Numbered from the stretch's first letter, positions 25,466 to 45,411 are shown. The stretch is 64,000 nt of DNA from Geosiphon pyriformis (GCA_016748015.1 JAAOMT010000040.1:1-64000); one strand, 5' to 3'. The notes: generated from the sequence alone by a model not told the origin. A program made the numbers and translations.

Positions 25466-27045
25466 GTTTGATCTTTCAGTTGCTTTTCTTAATATGATGG
25501 CTCTTATCTTTGTTCCATCTTCTCCTGTTGGTGGGGTTGCCCCTTAAAATGTCTTGAACTTGATTGAATTTAATACGATTCGTGGTCATCTGCTTGATGT
25601 CAGTTCCAATAGTATTTCAGTATTTACTGATGGTTCTTTGGCTGGTTTGGATACTGTTGGCATGTGGATTGGTGTGGCTGTTTTTTTTTATGGTGTTGAT
25701 TTGGGTTTAGGTGTTGTGGTTTCTGGTTTGGTGTCTTCTATTATAGTGGAATTGCATGCTATTGCTTTGGCTCTTAAATATGTTCTTCTTTCCAGTTCTG
25801 TTCATTTGTTCTCTGACAGTCAAGCAGCTTTGGATGCATGCAGATCTGAGCTGAGTTTGGTCATTCTGGACTTTTGAAATTGATACTGGTTAGAATGCTG
25901 TCACATTTCCAACTTGATTCATAATAAGAATTTGAACATCTGTTGGTTTAAAGTCAAAGAACATTCTGGTGTTGCGGGTAATGAGCAAGCAGATGCTCTT
26001 GCTGTGGCTGCTTTTATGTCTGACCTTTTTTTTCTTTTATGTTTGAATGAGTGCTATATTTTGACAGGTGGTGTGGCCATTTCTGGGAATTCTAGACATT
26101 TTGTTTGTGATATTTTCTATTGTGTACATCATGCTAGATGGGAGGTTGGCTCTGGTTCTAAAGTCTTAGTCACTAGTTTGCATGGTGACATAGACTGGCG
26201 TAGGTCTTTGCTTGTGTGGCATCCTGATATGCACATGGCCGCTGGTTTCACTGGTAAATATTCTGCTAGTACTCATACTTATTTTATAAAAGCTTTATAT
26301 TATCGGCTGCCTATGGCTGTTTGTAAACGTCTTTATAGCAGGTTTTATCCCAGCATTTTGTGCTTGTTTTGTGGTAAAGTCGAATTTTCCGATCACATTT
26401 TTTCATGTGGCTTTAATGCTGTTATCTGCATCCAGCTGTTGACCATGCACGCAGCTATCTAGGGCTTCCTTTCTGGTTTATTTCAGTCATCGTCACGTGT
26501 TATGCAGCTTTTGCTCTCTAGTGCCTTTGACGCCTTGGTGTGTTCGGCATTGTGTAAGGGTTTTATGTTCAAACTTTGTTTTCAGGAAGTGGTCTCGGTT
26601 TTTGGTAACTCCAAAATTGCTTGTCATAATGTGGTAGAATTTGTGTGAAATTTCTGTCTTGTTTTTAGAAATGAAATTTGGTTGGTTTGTGTAAGTTATC
26701 ATGCTTTGATGGAGAAACATGGCCTGATTTTTAGTGATGGTTCAGTTTCTGTTCTGGTGTATGGCCTTTCTTCGATTTTTTCAGCTGGGGTAATAAAACT
26801 GTTGGGTATTGCGGAGGCTTTTGGAATTTGCTTTGGCTTTCGTACACCTTGTTTATTTTTTTCGGACATTGGGGATTCTGTGTCAATTATTATAGATGCT
26901 TATTGTTGTCCTGATCAGCTTGAGTGGCTGGTTATGTGTAGAAAATACATGATTCACGCCTAGTTTAGATCTTTTATAATGTATTGTTCTAGATAGTGTT
27001 TGGACCTCACTCATTAAAAAAATAAAAATAAAAATAAAAAAAATA
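25466..27045 (+). mobile_element. 5'-truncated LINE (copy D)
   Basis: Begins just upstream of the RNase H domain of ORF2 and continues to the conserved 3' end: ATGATTCACGCCTAGTTTAG, then GTTCTAGATAGTGTTTGGAC and a tail of AAAAAT repeats. The 5' truncation is the usual result of incomplete reverse transcription during target-primed insertion. Confidence 0.87.
25554..26963 (+). pseudogene. LINE copy D ORF2 C-terminus: RNase H and C-terminal Cys/His domain
   Basis: Translates to an RNase H domain keeping the acidic residues: FTDGSLAGLD, VELHAIALALK and SDSQAALDAC, then VKEHSGVAGNEQADALA after a frame interruption at 25875-25913. Downstream CLFCGKVEFSDHIFSC is the C-x2-C-x7-H-x3-C motif. Stops and frame changes at about 25875, 26460 and 26648 break it. 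The normal ORF2 stop appears lost, so the last frame reads into the 3' UTR. Confidence 0.83.
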
Positions 27046-28236
27046 TTATTATTAAAAAACAAAAAAAACAAAATAATTTAGTTTTTATTTAATTAATTTA
27101 ATTTTAAAATCAAGTAATTTAATAAATTAATTAATTAAAAAAATATGTAAAAATACATTTTGTTTTACTTTAAAATTAATAAAAATTGACCAAAAATAGA
27201 TATATTAAAAAATATAATCAAAATTTAATTTAAATTAAAATTAACTAATGTGTTTTTATTATTGTTGTTTAAAATAAAATATTTATAGTCATAATAAAAC
27301 TAAATACTATAATTAATATAAATAATACAAAATTAACAAAAAAACCAAAAAACAAAAGAAATCAAAACTTTATTTTTTATAAAAAACTGGGTTTAAAAAA
27401 CTAAAACTAATATTAAAAATACCAAAATTTTTTTTTTAACATTTTAAAAGAGTTATTATTAAACATAACAAAAATTAGAAAAGATTGTTTTTTGGCTGTT
27501 TTGGTTTTTTTGGTCATTTAAGTAGCAATAAAATAAAAAATAAAAAATAATAATTTAGTTATTAGCTTTTTATTAAACACTTTAAAATTTTTAAAGAAAA
27601 CAAAAACCATATCAGAATTATTTTAGATATACTTTTAATCAAAATAAAAAATGTTTTTATTAACAAAAAATTATTTTATCCAAAAAAATACATCTACAAA
27701 ATATTATTAAGTAGTTTTTACAATTGTAAATACTTATTATTAAAAATACCATTAATTGCTTTAAATAATAAAAATACAAAAGAAAAAAAGTTTATTATTA
27801 TTATTATTATTATTAATACAAAAATATTTTTTTTTAATCTTTAAATAAAATTTTTGATTTTATATATATATATATGTATCTATAATATTTAATTTGAAAT
27901 TTTAAAATTTTATTAAATAAATTATTTTAAAAAGTTCAATTAATTATATTTGTAAAATTTAAGATATGAATTGGATTATGTTAAAAAATTCACAAATGTA
28001 TATAAAATTCAAAATAAATCAACTTTTAAATAATTTTTATAATTAATACATCAAAATTGTAACATCTAAATTATATAACTTATATTTAAATATTTTCTTA
28101 TGTAAAGAAAACTTTTAATTACTTTTACACTCTGATTAATAACTAAAAAAATTAATAAACAGACTATAAAAAAGATACTAATGTGAAATCAGGCAATTTC
28201 TTGATAAATTATTAATTATTAAGCGAGGATAAAGAA
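27046..28236. other. AT-rich non-coding DNA
   Basis: Follows the A/T tail of LINE copy D. Almost pure A/T with short runs, including TTA repeats near 27790-27815 and TA repeats near 27860. No gene or assignable element. Confidence 0.45.
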
Positions 28237-28466
28237 TTAGACAAAAGTAGCTATAAAACGTAGATGATCAAATAATGGTTTACATGGAAAAATGTTGGGA
28301 TCAGAACCAGAAATGTAAATGGCACCCGAGAAATCTTCGGAAGAGGTCTTTTTTTCCTTGAAAAAGATTTCCCAAGCTGGTCTTGATGAGAGCTTTGGTC
28401 GATGGGGTTGCATAAAATGCATGGAGTAAAGACTAGCGTTGACTGGATCCCATCCGGATTCGCGAA
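28237..28466 (-). pseudogene. Isolated open frame, possible gene remnant or terminal exon
   Basis: On the minus strand an open frame of about 76 codons runs from a potential acceptor (CCAG at 28467-28470) to a TAA at 28237. Its composition is protein-like (includes SGWDPVNASLYSMHFM and FSGAIYISGSDPNIFPC) and its G+C is gene-like, in contrast to the AT island just below. No start codon with upstream coding sequence, donor-linked exon or known family was recognised; only 690 bases separate it from the kinase gene. It could be a 5'-truncated gene relic or chance. Confidence 0.3.
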
Positions 28467-29160
28467 CTGGTCAAGCACTTTCCGTGATCGCTACTCATGC
28501 ATGACAAAGGTCGAATCGATATCGATTATTAATCTTCCTTTGTGTTCTCAATATCTAAATTGGAAAATAGAAGGAAAGTGAGTCGTGAGAAAAAGAAATG
28601 GGAAGCATAAATGTGGGTGAAAAAAATATCAAAGAATAATTCTGGCAATACTTTTAGTGTGTGTGTGTGTATCTATATTTACCCATGTTAGATGATTCTA
28701 GTGTTTACTTTTTACCGCGGTAACTCTTGTCCTCCTAACTCTAAATGACTTTCCGCCTCTCCCCCTAAACTGAATTATTATTTTTGCTAATTGGGTCAAA
28801 AAAAGTTTGCTGTAACAAGTGATAGTGACTAGCCGTAGTTATATTGTGGCAATTATTATAAATAAGATTAAAGCAATACTAATACTATTATGTAGTAATA
28901 AGAATGTATAATTTGAGAGCAGGTAAAAAATCCAGAGGTAATAAGATTGAAAGGTTTTAACGTGAACAACCTTTATTTATTAAAGCCCATAACCCAAATA
29001 AATGGTCGCTTTTTTTTTTGAAAAAAGTTCGATTGTTCAATTCATCCTGAATCAACATTTTTAAACTGAATATCCTCTTCCCACCCTCAAAATTTTTAAA
29101 TGGGCGGGGGCGGAAATCCGTGCCTTAACCCGTTCAAGATTTTCACTCACCCGGTGAATA
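28467..29160. other. Intergenic region downstream of the histidine kinase gene
   Basis: Holds a short GT repeat at 28659-28674, a run of T near 29010, and otherwise unique DNA of moderate G+C. No gene seen. The 3' UTR of the kinase gene lies in the right part. Confidence 0.5.
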
Positions 29161-35979
<6,819 letters not shown>

Positions 35980-36755
35980 AAATGTAATGATAATGAGTCA
36001 GTGATAAAGATTAAAAAAGAGATGGTTTCAAATATTTCTTGAAGCAATTGAAAAAATTCTGGTTTCCAAACCACACACACACAAAAACACATTCACATTC
36101 ACGAAGAGAGATATCTTCCTAAAAAGCACCCACAAAATAAACTGACAGGTGCAAAAGGCGTACATAACACGGTAGCAAGAAGACAAGAAAAATTGATAAA
36201 ATACCAGCGAGAAAGCTTTGACTTTGATTGATTTTTCTGTTTGTGTTGTTGCTGGTGTGACAGTGGTGGTTTTTTATTATTGATAATAGTTTTGGTAATT
36301 GAGGTAGATACTAGAGTGGTACTGTGGTTCGTTTCTTCCCGTTCTTCCACTAGAGTGTCCAGTTTCGACTATTTTCTGGAGGGTAGTAATAGGTTTGGTG
36401 TTTTTGTCAAAAGTATATCAAAATAGGGAAAGAATTTGAGTAAGAGAGGCGAAGGAGAAAGGGAGTGGATAAAGAGCTTCTTTTGGGAATATCGAGAAAT
36501 TTAGATATCGGAGGTATTTTACATAAGAACTCTTTGTATTGCTCTTTGTATTGCTTTTGCTTTTGCTTTTGCTTTTGCTCCCTCCCTCTCCGTCTCTTTT
36601 CCCTTCAACAACAACAACAACTGGTGGAGAGAAAAGCAAAAAGGGAAACTTTTGGTGTTATAAAAAAATTTTTTTTTGTGGTAATATTCAGTATCTCGCG
36701 TGCGCTTTGCCTTGATATCTCTTTTTTGTATAATTAATAATATTTCTTGAGGTTT

Positions 36756-36758
<3 letters not shown>

Positions 36759-36786
<28 letters not shown>
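36759..36786. repeat. (AT)14 microsatellite
   Basis: Perfect dinucleotide run read directly. Confidence 0.9.
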
Positions 36787-37082
36787 CAAATAGTTTGCAA
36801 TCGCGAAATAACTAGTAAAGACGAAAAATGAGGTATAGAAAAAAAAATACGAGCACACACCTATATATAAAACCGCTTTTGATAACCTAAGTTTTTTCTT
36901 AAAAAGAAAAAAAGGATACGAGGATGGTTTATGGGAGGGTGGTTTATGATAATATTTGCTTTTTTCTTTCTTTCTTTCTTTCTTTCTTTCTTTCGATTCT
37001 TTTTTACTTTATTTCACTTTCAACTTTACTCGCGAACGACAGTTATTTTTACAAGTATAAAATTCAAAAGTTACGAAAGGAA

Positions 37083-37123
37083 GTAGGAGTAGTAATAGTA
37101 GTAGTAATAGTAGTAGTGGTAGT

Positions 37124-37171
<48 letters not shown>
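37083..37171. repeat. (GTA)n microsatellite
   Basis: About 29 GTA-type triplets, imperfect at first and perfect in the last 45 bases. Confidence 0.9.
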
Positions 37172-37520
37172 GAAATATGGTGTCAGTTCTGTTTTGGTTA
37201 ACCAAAGGTCAGAAGTTTTTTGCTGACCTATTTAGCAGCAAGTCAAGAGTACCTTGTAATTTTTAGCCCAAAGAATAGCAATATAAAAAAAATCCAGTCA
37301 AAAATTACTCGAGGGAAGACAGTATAAAATGTTTCCAATTTAAACTATTTGGGGGTATTTAGAACGATGCAATAGATTAAATTTATTTGTATTTATTTAT
37401 ATATTATAATAATATATCAAATGATGATGATGATGATGATGATGATGTAAATCTTTTTTTATTTTTTTTTCGAAAATCTTTTTTTTTTTTTTTTTTTCAA
37501 AAAAAAAAAAAAATTTTAAA

Positions 37521-37703
37521 NNNNNNNNNNNNNNNNNNNNNNNNNNNNNNNNNNNNNNNNNNNNNNNNNNNNNNNNNNNNNNNNNNNNNNNNNNNNNNNN
37601 NNNNNNNNNNNNNNNNNNNNNNNNNNNNNNNNNNNNNNNNNNNNNNNNNNNNNNNNNNNNNNNNNNNNNNNNNNNNNNNNNNNNNNNNNNNNNNNNNNNN
37701 NNN
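37521..37703. other. Assembly gap
   Basis: A run of 183 N, flanked by poly-T/poly-A on the left and (TA)n on the right. The gap therefore falls in simple-sequence DNA and its length may be an estimate. Confidence 0.99.
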
Positions 37704-37988
37704 AACTTCATATATATATATATATATATGAAGATAGGTATCATGTTTAAAAAAAAATACCCAGAGAACTTGGAGAGCTGATACCAAAATACACACACAC
37801 ACATACATGGCACAATTATTATGCCAGATGGTGATGATACATACTATATCATTGTGCATACAATATGAAGTAAAAGTAGGGATTTCCTTTTTAATGCTGC
37901 TGGAAAAAGAACCAAAAAAAGTATAGTTTTTGAGTAAAAGGGAATTAAAAAAAAAAGGGGATATAATTTTACTCTTTTACACATATAA

Positions 37989-37989
<1 letters not shown>

Positions 37990-38028
<39 letters not shown>
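37990..38028. repeat. (GTAA)n microsatellite
   Basis: About 9-10 tandem tetranucleotides. The same unit recurs at 39176-39214. Confidence 0.9.
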
Positions 38029-38395
38029 TAAAATAAATAATTTCCTTTTTTCAGCACACACATTCACATTCATTCGATAATATTAAATTTCACCACCTTT
38101 TTAATAATGGAAATAATAAAAAGATAAAAAATTTTTTTTAAAAACGAAAATAACACAAGGAGGCGTTATGATATCATCGTAACCCATTTAATCATATTAA
38201 AAAGATTTAAATTATTCAGGTTCAATTAAGCCTGCTGCCGATGTCTGCTTCTCAAGTTATAAATAAATGAATAAAGTTAATTAATAAACGTCTTTTTTTC
38301 GAAATCTTTTGTTTTTAGAATTAAACAATTTTTATCTCAATAATAATAATAATAATAAAAAGCCCCCTGGTTTTTTTTTCGTTAAAATTAGATTC

Positions 38396-38439
<44 letters not shown>
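38396..38439. repeat. (TC)n microsatellite
   Basis: About 21 perfect dinucleotides, followed by degenerate TTTC units. Confidence 0.9.
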
Positions 38440-38451
<12 letters not shown>

Positions 38452-38801
38452 CTGTCTTTCTCTATCTCTGTCTCTTTTTAATTTTTAATGCGGCAAATGC
38501 AAATGGAAATGCAAAAAAAAAATTAATTTAAATATATAAAATAATATGTTTAACATAAATACTCATTTGTTAGTCTATCAAAAAATTTAAGAATAATGTT
38601 GTCATTTCTTTTTGAAATTCAAATATAAATAGATTTGTAAAAGCCTCGAGATACTTCTTTGGCGTCCGAATCGGAGACAAAAGTCGAGAAGAGATAGTCT
38701 GTAAGACGCAACACTAAAAGAATTTCAAAATTTATGACACATTAAATTTTACTCGACCACGGAAAGAAGTGGGATGGTTCATCATTTTAATTGGTAAAAA
38801 A

Positions 38802-38802
<1 letters not shown>

Positions 38803-38847
<45 letters not shown>
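38803..38847. repeat. (TAA)15 microsatellite
   Basis: Perfect trinucleotide run. Confidence 0.9.
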
Positions 38848-38849
<2 letters not shown>

Positions 38850-39173
38850 TACCAACGAGCCCCAAGAAAATATGACCAAAAGCCACAATATTAATAATAT
38901 GATGGATGGTTCGATTTTTTTTTTTGATCTATATGTTAAAAATTTTCTTATCTGGGAAATATGCACCAGTTTTTCTTAACAAAAAAAACAACAGTAACAA
39001 CAATAACAATAACAATAACAACAACAACAGAAATAAAAAAAACCAAGCCAAATGGTTTGTGTCACATGTCGCTGTTGTCAGCCTTAAAAGTTTGGGTGAT
39101 AAAAAATTGGCTTTTGGTTAATTGTGTACAACAGGGTGTTCATCCCATTATACAAAAGAAAAAGCCCTAGTGA

Positions 39174-39175
<2 letters not shown>

Positions 39176-39210
<35 letters not shown>

Positions 39211-39214
39211 GTAA
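39176..39214. repeat. (GTAA)n microsatellite
   Basis: Second run of this tetranucleotide, 1.2 kb from the first. Confidence 0.9.
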
Positions 39215-39888
39215 GGGAGGTTTCAATCAGAGATTAGCCTCTTTTAAAATAATGCAAAAATTCCCACTCAGTCATCGGCACAATCATCAAACATTATTAT
39301 GAATAGGAAAAGGTTAAACGAATTCAATTAATAATGGAACAAAAATATGCATGATGCGTGAGGCTTTTTTAAGCATGTATATCGATGGGGGTTTTTTAGA
39401 AACAAATTTTCTGGGAAATATCCGAATAAATGCCGAATGTAAAAAAACATATTTTCCCAATCTTCTCTCTATCTTTCTTGCTTGCTTTGCTTCGTAAAAT
39501 TAAAAATTATGTATATATCTTTAACGAGGAAAAATATATGGTCAATTAAAAGATCATTAGTAATAACCCCCAATGTAGAAATGTAATTCATCATTTGCCA
39601 TCTTTGTTTTTTTTATAAAAAAAAAATTATTAATAAGTTGGTAGAACAATGGTGAACTCAATCATTTTACCGGAAAAAAAAACGGCAAAAGCCAAAAAAG
39701 TTTAGCAAAGATTACCACGCATTCATTGTGCCAAATTTGGAATGTTGATATACGTAATTGTGGGTGACACGCATACAAAAAAATAAATCAAAAATTAGTT
39801 AGTTAATTTGGTATCTATATTTAATAATGGCAAATGAAAATTTTAAAATTGACGATTTTACCGAAATCAAATCATCCCTTACTTCTTT

Positions 39889-39965
39889 ATTCTCTACACT
39901 TCTCTACTTCTCTACTTCTCTACACTTCTCTACACTTCTCTACACTTCTCTACTTCTCTACTTAC
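39889..39965. repeat. CTTCTCTA(CA) minisatellite
   Basis: Seven to eight tandem units of 8-10 bases, alternating CTTCTCTA and CTTCTCTACA. Confidence 0.88.
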
Positions 39966-40450
39966 TTACTTTCTTCTTCACAAATAATTGAGTTTTACAT
40001 TTTTTGTTCTACCCTCTCTAACCCTCAAACTGCTTTTACGTGACATCATGTGAATTAAAAAAAAAGTCATGATTGACCATCATGAGATTTGAAACTTTTT
40101 ACAAAAAAATACCTCAAACACTGCCTGCTTTTCATTTTTATGCTGCTTTCTCCTGTTTCTTTGAAAGTTTTGCTCGTTCCAAACTTGTTGTTATTGTTGT
40201 TTAACGTAAAATTATGATGCGGGTTAAGATTGCTTGATTAATGTACAGCCGCTTTTTTTTTGTCCTTCCTTCCTTCTAACTTGCATCTTGTAAAACGATA
40301 CCAGCATTTTTTTTTTGTGTGGCACGTTTACATTTGTCTTTATCGGAATCTCCTTGAATCGTTCATTGCCGCCGCCACCACCATCATCATCATCACTAAT
40401 CTAATTCTTGTGTAAGTGAGTTATAAAAAAACTAAAGATTTTGAGTAGCA

Positions 40451-40535
40451 CTTTCTTTTCTTTTCTTTTCTTTTCTTTTCTTTCTTTCTTTCTTTCTTTC
40501 TTTCTTTTCTTTCTTTTCTTCTTTCTTTCTTTACC
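40451..40535. repeat. (CTTTT)n/(CTTT)n compound pyrimidine repeat
   Basis: A pure C/T strand of about 85 bases with pentamer then tetramer units. Confidence 0.9.
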
Positions 40536-41501
40536 TTCTCAATTCATTCATCCTAATTCACTAAAACCCACTTTTCATCAAATCACTACTATACAGCGCT
40601 GACATTTTCGTACCCTTAAAAAAAAATTTATTTATATCCACTCGAATCACTATAATCATAATAATAATAATAATAATAATAATAATAGACGAATCCACGC
40701 GATAATATTAAAAATCACACACAATTTTAATAATAAAAAAGACAATAAATGATATCATTCATTGATAAAATACCTGACTCTTGTAGCACACGTCAAAAAA
40801 AAAGTTCCCGAGTTTACAAGATGCTAAAAAGATGATCAGAAATTTAAAAAAAAAAAAAGAAAAAGAAAAAAGAAAAGAAAAAGGGAATTAGATTGAAAAT
40901 CATTTTAAATTAGGAATTCCCTGGGAAGCCAATGACATGCTCAGGATTTTTTCAGTCATTATCATCCAAAAAAAGAAATCCCTGTTCATTTCTCCCCGTT
41001 TTAAGGATTTTTAAAATTTGTCACACATACTCGTTTCCAATAAATATTCATTCCACGATCGAATATTTCTCAAGTCCAAAATTTGGGTAAAAATGATGTG
41101 ATTTCACGTCTACTGTAAGACAAAAAAAGTTTTTTTGATTTTGATTTACATTTGGTGTTCCCCAATTTCAAAATAGGTTTTTACACAAATACTCCCTTTT
41201 GTACTAATTTACGTCATTGTTTGGATACTTTGAACCTGCGCATGATACAAAGATCGCCACTGACGTTACACCTTACATAATTATAGATTAGAATTATGAC
41301 GACGATGTTCCATGAATGAAGGAAGTTTTTTACAAATAGACAGATAGACATTTATAACACAAATAATAAAAAGATAAACAACAGATGCATGCGAGGTTTT
41401 TCCGATCACACACCATGTTTGGATTTTTTTAAATATGCGGATGATCATAAATGATATGATTGGGAAGTTTCTAAAATTAATTTGAAATCAGTCAACATCA
41501 T

Positions 41502-41507
41502 ACATAC

Positions 41508-41541
<34 letters not shown>
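41502..41541. repeat. (CA)n microsatellite
   Basis: About 18 dinucleotides with one early interruption. Confidence 0.9.
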
Positions 41542-41770
41542 TACTGCGCCAGGTTAAGTACACATTTCCTCTTGAATTTTTTAACAAGACGTTCAGATCA
41601 AAAAATTTTGTTAAAATTTAGAACCAGTTAAAGTATATGAAGATATAGTAATAAAGAACCTTTTTTACATTTTAAAAATCTTAATTAATTAAATAGTATA
41701 AAAAAAAATCTGCTGATTGAATAGAGTTTTGTTTGAAAGATATGGAACGGATGAATCAATGAATGAACGG

Positions 41771-41836
41771 GTTGATTGATTGATTGATTGATTGATTGAT
41801 GGATGGATGGATGGATGGATGGATGGATGGATGAAT
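41771..41836. repeat. (GATT)n(GATG)n compound repeat
   Basis: Seven GATT units followed by about eight GATG units. Confidence 0.9.
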
Positions 41837-42400
41837 GGGAAAGATATAAAAATAAATAAACATAATATAAAGTCTAATTTTATCAAATGGATCAATTATT
41901 AAACTGATAAATTTTTTATTTTTTCAATATTTATCTTTGAAAAGCCCCCACCCACCCACTCGCTCCCTCACTCATTCACTCATTCACTCATCCATTCATC
42001 CTTCCCTCCCCCCCTTCCCCAATAAAGCAATTTTAATAAATTAAATGCATGAATGAAATATTTGTTGTTTCATACGTTTAATGATGATAATGACGCAAGA
42101 TTAATGGCATTACGACATACTTGACACCCAATACCCAACCACGAACGGAATTTTTTTTTTATAATAAAAAATTAAAAATATCTTTGAACCTATATATCTG
42201 TAATGCAAATCTTTTTTTTTTTTTGAAAATTGAAAGCGAACAAACTCTAATTTGCAAAAAAGATTATGACATCATTTTATCTAATCATATGATATTAATA
42301 TATTATGATTTTCTTTGTTCTGTCATGTTCAAAGATTTTCAAAGAAAAAAGATTTCTAAAGTTGTTTTTTACATCATAAAAACTCGATATTTATGTAATT

Positions 42401-42530
42401 ATGTATGTATGTATGTATGTATGTATATATGTATGTATGTATGTATATATGTATGTATGTATGTATGTATGTGTGTATGTATGTATGTATTTATCTATGT
42501 ATGTATGTATGTATGTATGTATATATATTA
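42401..42530. repeat. (TATG)n repeat, 130 bases
   Basis: About 30 imperfect tetranucleotides, the longest tetranucleotide tract in the window. Its frames give spurious Met-Tyr-Val-Cys open frames. Confidence 0.9.
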
Positions 42531-43213
42531 CTTCAATTGAAAAATCTTTTTTAACTTTTTCTTCAAAAGAAAAAGCATTTTATAGTGAAACGCTTGCGTC
42601 ATTGTAGAGAACCTCAAAAGGTTGACTAGCAAACAAATACGCAAATTTCATGCAATTTAGATTTCTGTTTACTTTGATTGATTGATAGAGTTCAGGGTTC
42701 ATTTTTTCTTTCTCAGACCAAACAAAAGACCAAATAAAACAAGACCAAACAAAATCAACCCACGAACTATTTAGGGGAAACTGAAGCCAAAGTTTCGGTA
42801 AATTTCGTCATATTAGAAAGACGCATCATTCAGAATTGAACTTTTTTAGTTTAGACTCGGTCTAACCGTCGTACAATATTTTGCGTCATTAATTTCTTGA
42901 TAAAAAAAACCCTTTGTAAATCGGGAATAAAGGAAATTTTACAACATTACATAATATTATTTCCATTTCTGTTTTTTACAATACAAATACCCAACTCTAA
43001 ATGGTTTTTTTCGTGTGTTTTTGATGTACATCACGTCCATCATTATTTAAATAATAAAAAAGAATTCAACCTGGTTTTTTGTATTTAAATTCCTTTCTGT
43101 CGCGATCGAAAAAGAATTATAAAGATTGAAAATTTTTTTGAAGAATGACAAGCAAAAAATGAGCGTTATGTGTGGAAGCTAAGGTTTTTAGTCTAGATTT
43201 TGATTAAATGACC

Positions 43214-43230
43214 AGTGTGTGTGTGTATGT

Positions 43231-43267
<37 letters not shown>
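43214..43267. repeat. (GT)n microsatellite
   Basis: About 25 dinucleotides with one interruption (ATGTAA), followed nearby by five GAAATT units at 43286-43320. Confidence 0.9.
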
Positions 43268-43268
<1 letters not shown>

Positions 43269-43736
43269 AATACAATTTATAAAAAATGAAATTGAAATTG
43301 AAATTGAAATTGAAATTTGAAAAAGGAATAGCAAGAAATTAGAAATTTTCTAGGATATCGCGGGTTTCTAAGAAATCTGAATCAAAAAAAGTTTCATATT
43401 CAGCAAACAATCGAAGTGGAAGGCGTAAAAAAACTCTTAAAATCAAAGCATACAGTTATCATTACATTACATCACATTACATCATATATATCCTTATCCT
43501 GCTACCAAAATTACCCCCCAAACTTTGAATTACCGTGTTTACAGCTGCAAATTGAAAAGTAAAAGAAGAGCTCATACCTCAATGAATCGTTAAAAGACTA
43601 GTACAAAACCTGGTAACACGAATTTGATACCCGTTGTGAGTTCTAAATTGTTCCAAATCGTTCCATAAGTTTTTCATAGGTTTCATCTTTGTGTCTCATT
43701 TCTTTTTCCTGAAAAAGTGGAAAACAACAACGCGTC

Positions 43737-43737
<1 letters not shown>

Positions 43738-43787
<50 letters not shown>

Positions 43788-43788
43788 T
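43738..43788. repeat. (TTA)17 microsatellite
   Basis: Perfect trinucleotide run. Confidence 0.9.
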
Positions 43789-44530
43789 TGATATCTCAAT
43801 TAAGAACCCAACTTCTTGACGCGTTTTCATCTGTATTTGTCAAAAATTTTGACTAAAGTCTATTAGTGTTTTTTGTTTTTCATCCCTTCTAGACCGAAGG
43901 AATTTCAACAAAGTTTTGTTTCAAATCGAGAATTTTAGCTCATGTCTCTCAAACTGATATACAAAAGCTTACCAAATGGCCCTGACTATCCAATAAATGA
44001 AATTTAGTTATTTAGCTAAATGTAATGTTTGGAAAAGATCAGGGATTTAAAATCAGTGTTAAACATATTTTTTTGTTGTTGACAGAATTATTAATTACAT
44101 CATCAAAAAATGAAAAATGATACCATTGTGCCCATCTTTTTTTCGTAGTATTTTTCTAAGGCTTAAGTGATCATCCATCAACTTAGGGAGGAAGAGGAGG
44201 GAGAGGAGACATCACGTACGTATTTCAATTTGTGATTTCTGCTCTCTCTCAAAATTAATTTTCATTTAAGAAAACTTCTGAAACTTTCTTTTACTTGCAA
44301 AGCAATACGTCATGGGATAGGATCAGAGATAATGAATAGATTTGATTGTCTCTACCCTGTGTAAATATCAAAGATTTTTGGATCGTGTGGATAAAACAAA
44401 TAATAATAATAATAATAAGTTATTTTTTTTGGATGAATGGGAAATTTGTTTATTAACCTTTTAGTCCAGTAAAAGTTTTAGTTTATTTTATTTTTCCCCA
44501 CGATCCTTGTAGCCCTGGTTTTCATTCACA

Positions 44531-44592
44531 AGGAAGGAAAGAAGAAGGAAGAAAGGAAGGAAGGAAGGTAGGAAGGAAGGAAGGAAGGAATG
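44531..44592. repeat. (GGAA)n purine repeat
   Basis: Purine-only strand of GGAA/GAAA units, followed directly by four GATT units. Confidence 0.88.
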
Positions 44593-45188
44593 ATTGATTG
44601 ATTGATTGAGAATAGGGGATAGGGAATTATGTTTTGAAAAAAAAAACAAAAAAATCTAATGATCAAAATAAAACTGTCTTATTATTTTCGAACCCATTTA
44701 TCAATTCAAAATATGAATACATCATTATAAATATTACATATTTTTTTTTATTCTATTAATTTTTCTTTTTATGGACTAAATTCTTTTTTTACGTATTTTT
44801 TTACGAAAATTAATTTTTTTAACTTATTTAAAAAAATATATATATAATTTTAACATTTTTTGGTGTATTTTGGTGTATTTTAATAAATATTAATTCAAAA
44901 AATTATATTATTATTATTATTATTATTATTATTGTTATTATTATATTTTATATCACATTTTTTGCAATTTTATCATGTTCTTGTTTTATTAATATTGATT
45001 TAATTCTAATATAAAAATCAAAAAAATCAATTTAATTTTTTATTATTTATTATTTATTTATGAATGATATATTACAATGATTTAAATTTTATTTATTTGT
45101 TTATTTGTTTATTTGTTTATATTATAATAAATCGGTTTTTTTTAAAGTTATGATTGTTTAATTAAATTTTTCAATTAAATTAAAATTA

Positions 45189-45190
45189 AA

Positions 45191-45225
<35 letters not shown>

Positions 45226-45345
45226 AATTATTAAAATTATTAAAATTATTAAAATTATTAAAATTATTATTATTATTATTAAAATTATTAAAATTAAAAT
45301 TATTATTATTATTATTTATTATTTATTATTTATTATTATTTAAAT
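45189..45345. repeat. (ATT)n / (AAAATT)n compound repeat
   Basis: Alternating ATT triplets and AAAATT hexamers for about 155 bases. Confidence 0.85.
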
Positions 45346-45411
45346 TTAAATTTAAATTTTCTGATTTAATTATAATTTTTTAAATGTTAATAAAAAAATC
45401 CAAGTATGAAA

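Larger units (their letters stand above)
35980..37520. other. Upstream region of the kinase gene, microsatellite-rich
   Basis: No supportable gene. It contains CTTTTG repeats (36545-36580), (AT)n at 36759-36786, (TTTC)n at 36961-36994, (GTA)n at 37083-37171, (ATG)n at 37421-37448 and T/A homopolymers up to the gap. The kinase promoter and 5' UTR must lie in the first part. Confidence 0.6.

Noticed and set aside
37387-37859. Open frames running through the gap
   Set aside because: They consist mostly of unknown residues from N bases and of repeat translation.
38600-38770. Minus-strand open stretch after a TTTTAG acceptor (43 codons)
   Set aside because: No start, no donor, no recognisable family; a run this long is expected by chance in 9 kb.
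37990-39214. CRISPR-like or attachment-site arrays
   Set aside because: Units are 2-10 bases with no spacers; these are microsatellites in a eukaryotic genome.
42121-42607. Open frames with Met-Tyr-Val-Cys repeats
   Set aside because: Direct translation of the TATG microsatellite; no family or splice signals.
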